Of a stretch of 36,173 nt of DNA, positions 1-6,538 are shown piece after piece. The stretch is from DATGEO01 sp035310015 (lineage in GTDB: Bacteria > Chloroflexota > Dormibacteria > Dormibacterales > Dormibacteraceae). The translations under genes were made by a program, and so were the position numbers. The stretch is from the NCBI GenBank assembly GCA_035310015.1, contig DATGEO010000122.1:1-36173 (forward strand), in the 5' to 3' direction. The stretch's first letter is position 1. The number at the start of each line of letters is the position of its first letter. Below the pieces are notes generated by a model, which was not told the origin of the DNA, did no database searches, and saw only the letters and a program-made list of their open reading frames with translations.

Positions 1-1
1 C

Positions 2-991
2 GGGCAGGGCTACATGTTCATCACCGGCCCGGAGGTCATACGCGTCGTTACCGGCGAAGCGGTGAGCTTTGACGAGCTGGGCGGCGGCGACGTGCACAAC
101 GCGACGTCGGGCGTGGCGCACTTCCTTCCCCTCACAGAGCAGGCGTGCGCCGACGGCGTGCGGAGGCTTCTCTCGTACCTGCCGTCGTCCAATGGCGAAC
201 GACCGCCGTTCATCCCGACCACCGACGATCTCGAGCGCGCGGACCCGGAGCTGCAGACGATCGTGCCCGAGTCACCAAACAAGCCCTACGACATGCGCGC
301 ACTCGTGTCGCGGGTGCTCGACCATCGCGAGTTCTTCGAGATCCAACCATTCTTCGCGCCCAACATCATCGTGGGCCTCGGCCGGCTCGGCGGCCACGTG
401 GTCGGCATCGTCGGCAACCAGCCGAAGGTGCTGGCCGGCGCGATCGACATCAACGCCTCGGTGAAAGCCGCCCGGTTCATCCGGTTCTGCGACGCCTTCG
501 GAATACCGATCATCTCGTTCGTCGACGTGCCGGGTTACCTGCCCGGCCGCGACCAGGAGCACGGCGGCATCATCCGCCACGGCGCCAAGCTGCTCTACGC
601 GTACGCGGAGGCGACCGTGCCGAAGCTCACGGTCATCACGCGCAAGGACTACGGCGGCGCCTACTGCGTCATGTCGCCCAAGCAGATGGGCGCGGACCTC
701 AACCTCGCCTGGCCGACCGCGGAGATCGCCGTGATGGGGCCGGACGCCGCCGTCAACATCATCTACAAGCGCGAGCTGGCCTCCTCGCCGGATCCCGCGG
801 CGCGCCGCCAGCAGCTGGTGGCCGAGTACACGACGCGGTTCGCCAACCCTTACGTGGCCGCCCAGCGCGGCTACGTCGACGACGTCATCGAGCCGCGAGA
901 GACGCGACGCGAGCTCGTGCGAGGCCTCGAGCTCTGCCTGCGCAAGACCGTCGAGCGGCCTCCGCGCAAGCACGGAAACATCCCGCTCTAG
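2..991 (+). CDS. Acyl-CoA carboxylase carboxyltransferase (beta) subunit, 5'-truncated by the window
   Basis: Transfers the carboxyl group from carboxybiotin to an acyl-CoA (propionyl-CoA or a relative) in the cytoplasm. The frame is open from base 2, so the ATG at 14 is internal; about 329 residues of a family that usually has 510-530 are present. Visible family landmarks are the FVDVPGYLPG block, GGIIRHGAKLLYAY, RKDYGGAYCVM and the tail ending KHGNIPL. In studied actinobacterial enzymes an Asp or Ile in the GGAYxVM position steers acyl selectivity; here that codon (665-667) is Cys, so propionyl- versus acetyl-CoA preference is open. The biotin ligase gene at 17691 could serve its partner carrier protein. 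It faces the GH15 gene tail to tail. Family is certain, substrate is inferred. Confidence 0.93.
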   Translation, partial: GQGYMFITGPEVIRVVTGEAVSFDELGGGDVHNATSGVAHFLPLTEQACADGVRRLLSYLPSSNGERPPFIPTTDDLERADPELQTIVPESPNKPYDMRALVSRVLDHREFFEIQPFFAPNIIVGLGRLGGHVVGIVGNQPKVLAGAIDINASVKAARFIRFCDAFGIPIISFVDVPGYLPGRDQEHGGIIRHGAKLLYAYAEATVPKLTVITRKDYGGAYCVMSPKQMGADLNLAWPTAEIAVMGPDAAVNIIYKRELASSPDPAARRQQLVAEYTTRFANPYVAAQRGYVDDVIEPRETRRELVRGLELCLRKTVERPPRKHGNIPL

Positions 992-1010
992 CCGATAGCG
1001 GTACCGAGCG

Positions 1011-1088
1011 GATTCCGCGCGTTTTGCACCAAACGCGCAATTCAGGCGTCTGGATTTCGCACGTTTTGCGCCGACCGTGCGGAATGCG
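1011..1088. repeat. Two imperfect ~33-bp palindromic repeat units
   Basis: Two related units lie head to tail around positions 1011-1042 and 1052-1085. On the minus strand both follow the pattern att-CGCRCG-n-TyGGyGCAAAACGyGCG-rAATCC. The first is a near-perfect hairpin (stem 1017-1024 with 1031-1038, loop TGCACC) directly after the GH15 stop codon. The second has arms CGCACG/CGTGCG and lies inside the last codons of the GH15 gene, so it is translated as part of that protein's tail. There is no U-tract, so a classical intrinsic terminator is not supported; a REP-like dispersed repeat is possible. Confidence 0.6.
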
Positions 1089-3069
1089 CGGCGGCTGAGC
1101 GCCGGAGCCGCTCGGCCTTGGCGGTGAAGTCGTCGACCGTCGCGATGAACTCCGCGTGCGACCAGGTCAGCGGTGAGACCGACAGCGGCGCACCGGTGTT
1201 GGGATCCAGCTGCTCGGACAGCAGGCCGCCAGGCAGCTGGTGCGCGACCGTCCAGTTGATGATGTCGCGCGCCGGCTTGAGGTCGTCCACCGTCCTCGCG
1301 GTCGCGATGTACCACTGCGCCATCCACAGCGTGCAGATGAACCACGGGTTGCCCGGCACGCGATTGACGTCCTTCTCGACGCGGAAGTAGTAGTCGTCCT
1401 TGTACCGCGCGATGCCGCCGGCGGCGGCCTTGTTCGACAGCTGCTCGCCGATCGCGTGCATCGTGTCCGCGACCCGCGCCTCGTCGGGCGAGTACATGCC
1501 GAATCGCCATAGGCCGCAGATGGCGCTGTCGATGACCATGTCGACGGTCAGCGTCCCGTCATCCTCGACCGCGATCCGCCGCGCGAAGCGACCGAGCTCA
1601 GGGCTGTACAGGTGCGTGTCCGCGGCCTCACGCAACCGGTCAGCGGCGTCGCGATAGCGAGAGTGCGCCGGCTCGTCGCCGAACAGCTCGGCGAAGTTGC
1701 GCGCGGCGTCGAGGCCCCCCCAGACCGCGCCGACGGTGAAGGCGTGGACACCCCACCTTTCCTCCCAAAGGTCCCACGACGGCTTGATCAGGCCGTTGCG
1801 GTCGTCCACGTACTCGACCATCCAGTCGGCCGCGGGCATGATCAAAGTCGAGTACAGCCCGACGATGAAGTCGAGGTTGCGGTGGATGCGATAGTGCTGC
1901 CACAGCGCCCACAGCACGAGCCCGGTCTCGTCCTCCTGGATCGGCAGCGTGCGCACGCCGTGGCTGTCGACCCAGGGCAGCCACGAGCTGCCCGGATTGC
2001 CGTACGGGGTGTACTTGTGCAGGAAGAATCCCTCCTCCACCAGCGAGCCCTGGCAGAAGGCGAAGAACGAGCGCGTCACGTCCTCGTGGCCGGCGCGGTC
2101 GAGCGAGTTGGCGACGATCGCGCCGTCGCGCGGCCACGCGTACGCATAGGTGTCGCGCGCGAACTTCGTGATGTCGAAGTCGGTGGCGGCGATGATCGCG
2201 CCGTGGTTGTCGACGTGGCTGCGCGCGGTGAGGATGCTGCGCCGGTAGAGCCCGGTCACCTCTTCGCCGAGCTCTTCGTCGATGTGGCGGTGGTCCTTCT
2301 CCGACCAGACCTGCCAGTACGTCTGGGTGCGGCCGAGATAGGTCTCGTAGCCCTTGCCGACGATCAGGTCCTGGCCAAACGCCGTCACCTCGCTCAGCCG
2401 AGTGCCCATGCACACCCAGTGCGTCACCTCTCGCGGCTCGCCCGGGACCGCCGGACCGATGTCGAAGCCGATCGTGCAGTCGACCGAGCCCTGCTCGATG
2501 GGGTTGCGCCCGAGCACGCCGTCCTCGGCGTCGACCCACGTGCCCTCGAGCCCGTTCCCCTTCTTGCCGTTGGCCCACGTGTCGATGCCGAATTCCGGCC
2601 CCGCGGTGCCGCCGATCATGAAGTAGCGGTTGGCCTTGTACGCGATGACGCCGCGATGGCGCGGGTCGTAGGCGACGGTGTTGCCGATGTCGGAGCCCTC
2701 GATGTACCAGTCGTAATGAAAGAAGACGCGCCCGACCTTGAAGCCGGACGGGCTCACCACCTCGACGTTGCGGATGAACCAGTTGCGGGCCATGTCGACG
2801 AAGTCGATGAACTTGACCGTGATGCCGAGCCGCGGGTGCTTGAGCGTCGCGCTGCTGACCAGCGAGTCCTGCGCGTACTTGAGCTCGCGGTCCCACTCGG
2901 CGTCGTCGAGCCAAGCGAACTGGCCGTCGATGAAGAATCCGGTGCGGCATTCGTTGCCCATCGTCTGGTTCGCGTCGCCGACGCGTGGGAAGTACACGTC
3001 GCGCACGTTGTAGGCGCTGTCGAAGCCCACCAGTACGTTGCCGTTGCCGATGACGATGCTTCGCGGCAT
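1042..3069 (-). CDS. GH15-family glucoamylase/trehalase-like glycoside hydrolase
   Basis: A 675-residue cytoplasmic protein (no signal peptide) of glycoside hydrolase family 15, which releases glucose from alpha-glucans or splits trehalose by inversion. An N-terminal beta domain (about residues 1-270) precedes an (alpha/alpha)6 barrel containing YAYAWPRDGAIVA, the DLWEERWG block with the presumed general acid Glu, and GGLLSEQ with the presumed general base Glu. Length and layout match bacterial intracellular GH15 enzymes. The ATG at 3069 lies 7 nt behind a TACGAT hexamer, suggesting a leaderless message. The last residues are encoded by a copy of the palindromic repeat at 1052-1085. Substrate (oligosaccharide, glycogen fragment or trehalose) cannot be told from sequence alone. 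Confidence 0.93.
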   Translation of the reverse strand: MPRSIVIGNGNVLVGFDSAYNVRDVYFPRVGDANQTMGNECRTGFFIDGQFAWLDDAEWDRELKYAQDSLVSSATLKHPRLGITVKFIDFVDMARNWFIRNVEVVSPSGFKVGRVFFHYDWYIEGSDIGNTVAYDPRHRGVIAYKANRYFMIGGTAGPEFGIDTWANGKKGNGLEGTWVDAEDGVLGRNPIEQGSVDCTIGFDIGPAVPGEPREVTHWVCMGTRLSEVTAFGQDLIVGKGYETYLGRTQTYWQVWSEKDHRHIDEELGEEVTGLYRRSILTARSHVDNHGAIIAATDFDITKFARDTYAYAWPRDGAIVANSLDRAGHEDVTRSFFAFCQGSLVEEGFFLHKYTPYGNPGSSWLPWVDSHGVRTLPIQEDETGLVLWALWQHYRIHRNLDFIVGLYSTLIMPAADWMVEYVDDRNGLIKPSWDLWEERWGVHAFTVGAVWGGLDAARNFAELFGDEPAHSRYRDAADRLREAADTHLYSPELGRFARRIAVEDDGTLTVDMVIDSAICGLWRFGMYSPDEARVADTMHAIGEQLSNKAAAGGIARYKDDYYFRVEKDVNRVPGNPWFICTLWMAQWYIATARTVDDLKPARDIINWTVAHQLPGGLLSEQLDPNTGAPLSVSPLTWSHAEFIATVDDFTAKAERLRRSAAAHSARSAQNVRNPDA

Positions 3070-3076
3070 GGCCGGA

Positions 3077-3082
3077 ATCGTA
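3077..3082 (-). promoter_or_regulatory. -10 element TACGAT for leaderless GH15 mRNA
   Basis: TACGAT on the minus strand ends 7 nt before the GH15 ATG at 3069, so transcription would begin at or next to the start codon. No Shine-Dalgarno fits in that space and no clear -35 is visible. Confidence 0.45.
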
Positions 3083-3144
3083 GTCGGGAGGTCGGCGCTC
3101 CGCTTGCCTTAACAAGCAGGGTTCCGCTTGCCCGGACCGCCACC

Positions 3145-3150
3145 TAGAAT
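3145..3150 (+). promoter_or_regulatory. -10 element TAGAAT upstream of the YgjP-like gene
   Basis: TAGAAT matches the -10 consensus in five of six positions. A start site about 7 nt downstream would give a leader of some 34 nt that contains the GGAG at 3178-3181, 9 nt before the ATG at 3191. Confidence 0.4.
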
Positions 3151-3190
3151 CGGCGAGAAACCGTCACCGCAAGCATCGGAGCCTACGTCA

Positions 3191-3703
3191 ATGCAACCTA
3201 CAGATGCCCACGCTGCGCCGATTCGCATCCTTCCCACCCGCCGCAGGCGGCGGACGGTCGCGGCGCGCCTCCGCTCGGGCGTGCTGGAGCTGATGGTTCC
3301 GGCGTCGATGCCGGTCGCGGAGCGCGAGCGCTGGGCGGAGATCATGCGCGGGCGGATCGAGCGGCAGATGCGAAGGCGGCTTCCCACCGACGAGCGCCTG
3401 GCGCGGCGGGCCCACGCCCTCAACGAGCGCTATTTCGGCGGGCGCCTCGGCTGGACGTCGATCGGCTTCACCGACACGGTCAGCCTGTGGGGCAGCTGCA
3501 CGTTCGGCAGCGGGGCGATCCGAATCGCCACGCGACTCGCGAAGTTCCCCGACTGGGTTCTCGACTACGTGCTCATGCACGAGCTCGCGCACCTGGTCCA
3601 GAGCGACCACGGGCCGGCGTTCCAGGAGCTGGTCGGCCGCTATCCGCTGGCCGAGCGCGCTCGCGGTTACCTGCTGGCGGTGCAGGAGATGTCTAGGGAG
3701 TGA
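3191..3703 (+). CDS. YgjP-like (DUF45) zinc metallopeptidase-fold protein
   Basis: A 170-residue protein of the YgjP/WLM-like metallohydrolase family. The zinc site is seen in VLMHELAHLVQSDHGPAF (HExxH followed by a third His). The WGSCTFGSGAIRIATRLAKFPDWVLDY block ahead of it is typical of YgjP, and the length matches E. coli YgjP (about 167 aa). I chose the ATG at 3191, with GGAG at 3178-3181, over an in-frame TTG at 3128 that would add a low-complexity tail. Its stop overlaps the alcohol dehydrogenase stop by 11 bp (convergent). The physiological substrate of the family is not established; proteolysis is inferred from fold only. Confidence 0.85.
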   Translation: MQPTDAHAAPIRILPTRRRRRTVAARLRSGVLELMVPASMPVAERERWAEIMRGRIERQMRRRLPTDERLARRAHALNERYFGGRLGWTSIGFTDTVSLWGSCTFGSGAIRIATRLAKFPDWVLDYVLMHELAHLVQSDHGPAFQELVGRYPLAERARGYLLAVQEMSRE

Positions 3704-4730
3704 GAACGATCTTCGTGGCCTGCCGGGCGTCGAAGATGCGGTAGGCCTCATCCGCCTGGTCGAGCTTCATCCGGTGGCTGATGATGGACTCGGGCTTGAG
3801 CCGTCCCGCGGCGATGAGATCCAGCAGCGGGCGCATGTGCGGCTGCACGTTGCACCAGCCCGCGCGAAAGGTCAGTGAACGCTGCCAGACGTCCAGGTAC
3901 GGGAAGTCGCCGATCGTGTGGTTGGGGATGCCGACCATCGAGATGGTGCCGCCACCCCGCACGCACTCGATCGCGGTCTGGACCGCCTCGAGGACACCCA
4001 CGCATTCGATGCTGCGGTCGGCGCCGTATCCGCCGGTCTGGGCCTTGATCGCCTCGACCGGGTGCGTCTCCGTCGCGTTGATCGGAACCGCTCCGATGCC
4101 TTGCGCGAACTCGAGGCGGCTGTCGACCATGTCGATGACGAACACGCGCGCCGGGCCGAAGAGCTGTGCGCACATGATCGCCATCAGCCCGACGGGACCG
4201 GCACCGATCACGGCCACGCTGTCCCCGGGCTTGATCTCCGCACGCTCGGCGGCGAAGAAGCCGGTGGCAAGGATGTCGCCGACGAAGATCGCCTGCTCGT
4301 CGGTGATGCCGTCAGGGATCGCTTCGAGGGTGGTGTCGGCGAGCGGGACGGTGATGAACTCCGCCTGAGCGCCACCGAGCGCGCCGAAGAACTCGCCGTA
4401 TCCGAACGCCCCGCGCTCGACGCACTGGTTGGTCCAGCCGCGGCGGCAGTACTCGCAGTGGCCGCACGCGATGTAGAAGGACGAGACCACGCGGTCGCCG
4501 GGCTTGAAGCGGTGCACCTCGGGGCCCACCTGCTCGACCACCCCGACGAACTCGTGGCCCATCCCCCAGCCTTCGCAGCCCGGGACGCGGCCTTCGTAGA
4601 TGTGGAGGTCGGAGCCGCAAACGCCCGCCACGGTCACGCGCACCAGCGCGTCGCCGGACTTGACGACCGCCGGTTTGGGGACGTCGGCCACCTCGACGTG
4701 GCGCTCGCCGCGGTAGACGGCCATCTTCAT
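3693..4730 (-). CDS. Zinc-dependent alcohol dehydrogenase (MDR superfamily)
   Basis: A 345-residue medium-chain dehydrogenase/reductase that oxidises an alcohol or reduces an aldehyde with NAD(P). Catalytic zinc ligands appear in GVCGSDLH and GMGHEF. Four structural-zinc cysteines follow the CGHCEYCRRGWTNQC spacing (x2, x2, x7), and the Rossmann glycine motif is VIGAGPVGLMA. The sequence resembles the threonine dehydrogenase/sorbitol dehydrogenase-like and formaldehyde-type branch, but no substrate is assignable. The gene diverges from the SDR gene at 4768, and both have TANNNT hexamers a few bases before their start codons. Convergent overlap with the YgjP-like gene is 11 bp. Confidence 0.93.
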   Translation of the reverse strand: MKMAVYRGERHVEVADVPKPAVVKSGDALVRVTVAGVCGSDLHIYEGRVPGCEGWGMGHEFVGVVEQVGPEVHRFKPGDRVVSSFYIACGHCEYCRRGWTNQCVERGAFGYGEFFGALGGAQAEFITVPLADTTLEAIPDGITDEQAIFVGDILATGFFAAERAEIKPGDSVAVIGAGPVGLMAIMCAQLFGPARVFVIDMVDSRLEFAQGIGAVPINATETHPVEAIKAQTGGYGADRSIECVGVLEAVQTAIECVRGGGTISMVGIPNHTIGDFPYLDVWQRSLTFRAGWCNVQPHMRPLLDLIAAGRLKPESIISHRMKLDQADEAYRIFDARQATKIVLTP

Positions 4731-4739
4731 CGCGGTTCG

Positions 4740-4745
4740 ATTCTA
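4740..4745 (-). promoter_or_regulatory. -10 element TAGAAT for the alcohol dehydrogenase
   Basis: TAGAAT on the minus strand is separated by 9 nt from the ATG at 4730. It sits back to back with the plus-strand TAAGCT at 4755-4760 in a 37-bp divergent gap. Confidence 0.45.
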
Positions 4746-4754
4746 GGCGGCGCA

Positions 4755-4760
4755 TAAGCT
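4755..4760 (+). promoter_or_regulatory. -10 element TAAGCT for leaderless SDR mRNA
   Basis: TAAGCT (TANNNT) lies 7 nt before the GTG at 4768, leaving no room for a ribosome binding site. Confidence 0.4.
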
Positions 4761-4767
4761 ACGGAAC

Positions 4768-5592
4768 GTGCGGCTGAAGGGAGCGGTCGTCGTCATCACC
4801 GGCGCCTCGAGCGGAATCGGCGAGGCGGCGGCGCTCGCTTTTGCGCGCAAGCGCGCCAACCTGGTGCTGGGCGCCCGCCGCGTCGAGCAGCTCAACGCGG
4901 TGGCGCAGAAGTGCCGGGAGAAAGGGGCGCCCGAGGTGACCGTGCGGCGTCTGGACGTCGGGCACCGCACCGAGGCCCGCGCCTTCGTCGCCGCCGCCCT
5001 GCGCGACCACGAGCGCATCGACGTCCTGGTCAACAACGCCGGGGTCGGCTGGATGGGCCGGCTCCACGAGATGCCCGACGGCAGCATCGACGAACTGCTC
5101 GCGACCAACCTCAAGGGCACGATCACCACGACGCAGGCCGCACTGCCGTCGATGCTCGCCCACCGACGCGGCGTGATCATCAACGTCTCGTCGGTGCTCG
5201 GCTTCCGGGCCGCGCCCTACTCGGCCGTCTACTCGGCGACGAAGCACGCGATCGTCGGCTTCTCGCATGCACTGCGGGGCGAGCTGTCGGGGACGGGGAT
5301 CAAGGTCTGCGTCGTCTACCCCGCGAGCACCGAGACGGAGTTCTTCGCGCAGACCGAGGCGCCCATCGGGCCGCAGTACCCCGCATGGTGGGTCGCGAAC
5401 ACGATCGTTCGCGCCGCTCGGTTCCCGCGCCGGGACGTGATGGTGCTGCCGTACCGGTTCGTGCACATGGCCGAGCCCTTCCTGGGCGGCCTGCTCGACC
5501 ACACGCTCGGCGAGGCGCGGCGCAAGAAGTCGCCGCACCTCATGGGCACCGGACTGCCGCCGGTGGAGGATGCCGAAGAGCTGGGCCGGTAG
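4768..5592 (+). CDS. SDR-family NAD(P)-dependent oxidoreductase
   Basis: A 274-residue short-chain dehydrogenase/reductase. The nucleotide-binding TGASSGIG motif is near the N-terminus, NNAG follows, and the catalytic Ser (NVSSV) and the Tyr/Lys pair in VYSATKHA are all present, so the enzyme should be active. The GTG at 4768 is used because the cofactor strand RLKGAVVVITG begins there and a TAAGCT hexamer precedes it by 7 nt. The C-terminal 40 residues carry a basic stretch (EARRKKSPH). The stop codon sits inside a perfect 11-bp tandem duplication (5584-5605). Substrate is unknown. Confidence 0.92.
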   Translation: MRLKGAVVVITGASSGIGEAAALAFARKRANLVLGARRVEQLNAVAQKCREKGAPEVTVRRLDVGHRTEARAFVAAALRDHERIDVLVNNAGVGWMGRLHEMPDGSIDELLATNLKGTITTTQAALPSMLAHRRGVIINVSSVLGFRAAPYSAVYSATKHAIVGFSHALRGELSGTGIKVCVVYPASTETEFFAQTEAPIGPQYPAWWVANTIVRAARFPRRDVMVLPYRFVHMAEPFLGGLLDHTLGEARRKKSPHLMGTGLPPVEDAEELGR

Positions 5593-5605
5593 TCGGCCGG
5601 TAGTC
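5584..5605. repeat. Perfect 11-bp tandem duplication over a stop codon
   Basis: GGCCGGTAGTC occurs twice with no spacer (5584-5594 and 5595-5605). The first copy contains the TAG stop of the SDR gene. It looks like slippage in the short convergent gap before the DUF72 gene. Confidence 0.6.
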
Positions 5606-5610
5606 CGCCG

Positions 5611-6513
5611 CTAGTCGTGCCAGGCCGCGAGCAGCTCTTCAAGGCGCTTGGCGTTCTTGACCGAATAGTTCGAATAGTTGTTGTTCATGATCGCGTGCAC
5701 CTGGCGCGCCGACTTCTCCATCTCCCTGATCCGCGGCACCCACTGAGCCAGCTCCGCCTCGGAGTAGTCCCACCGGTAGCGCACGTTGGGCGGCGCGCCT
5801 TTCAGGTCCCACGTCTCGTGGTTGCGGCCGTGGAATCGCACCACCGCGAGGCTGCTCGAGGTGACGTCGTGCACCGCGGGCATGCTCGTGTCGTGGCCCT
5901 CCGGAGCGTCGACGGCCACGTATGGGATGTCGCGCGTGCGCAGGAAGGCGAGCGTGCCCTCGCAGTGGCTCGCGTCGAGCCACTCCGGCTTGCGGAACTC
6001 GACCGCGATGGGAAAGCCGAACATCCTCTCCTGCACCTGCTCGATGTAGGACAGCGACCTCGATGAAGGCACGAACCAGCGCGGGAACTGGAAGAAGACG
6101 GCGCCCAGCCGGCCGGCCGAGCGCAGCGGCTCGAGAGCGGCGCGGAACCGCTCCCAGGCCTCGTCGACGAGCTCGGCCGGAAGCTGGTCGACGTACAGGT
6201 TCTTCTCGCGCAGGCCGTCGGGCAGCTCCTCGCGCAGGTCGGGCGGCAGCGCCATCGCCTTGGTGGGGTGGTTGGTGAAGAGGGAGAACGACTTGACGTC
6301 GAACAGGAAGCCCTCCGGTGTGCGCGCGGCCCACCGCTCGGCCGTCTCCGGTTTGGCCATGCCGTAGTAGGTCGTGTCCGCCTCGACCAGGGAGAACCGG
6401 CTGGCGTAGAAGCCCAGCCTCTCCTCCGGCGTGGTGACGCTCATCGGGTAGAAGAGCCGGGAGTCGATCAGCGACTTGTCGATCCAGCCCGCAATCCCGC
6501 ACCGGACGGTCAT
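5611..6513 (-). CDS. DUF72 (YecE-like) TIM-barrel protein
   Basis: A 300-residue full-length member of the DUF72/YecE family. Landmarks are the opening CGIAGWIDKSL, YASRFSLVEADTTYYGMAKPETAERWAARTPEGFLFDVK, the VEFRKPEWL strand, VAVDAPEG, the VVRFHGRN block and the C-terminal HAIMNNNYSNYSVKNAKRL. The fold is a TIM barrel, but the function of the family is not established. The ATG at 6513 lies 6 nt behind CATAGT, a possible weak -10 element, and the gene diverges from the cyclase gene with only 25 bp between. Confidence 0.92.
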   Translation of the reverse strand: MTVRCGIAGWIDKSLIDSRLFYPMSVTTPEERLGFYASRFSLVEADTTYYGMAKPETAERWAARTPEGFLFDVKSFSLFTNHPTKAMALPPDLREELPDGLREKNLYVDQLPAELVDEAWERFRAALEPLRSAGRLGAVFFQFPRWFVPSSRSLSYIEQVQERMFGFPIAVEFRKPEWLDASHCEGTLAFLRTRDIPYVAVDAPEGHDTSMPAVHDVTSSSLAVVRFHGRNHETWDLKGAPPNVRYRWDYSEAELAQWVPRIREMEKSARQVHAIMNNNYSNYSVKNAKRLEELLAAWHD

Positions 6514-6538
6514 TCGCCGACTATGATCCGCGGCGATC

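Noticed and set aside
1612..3147. Long plus-strand frame antisense to the GH15 gene
   Set aside because: Product is Arg/Ala/Val/Asp-rich with no fold signature; it is the mirror of a real GH15 gene with complete catalytic motifs, as is common in GC-rich DNA.
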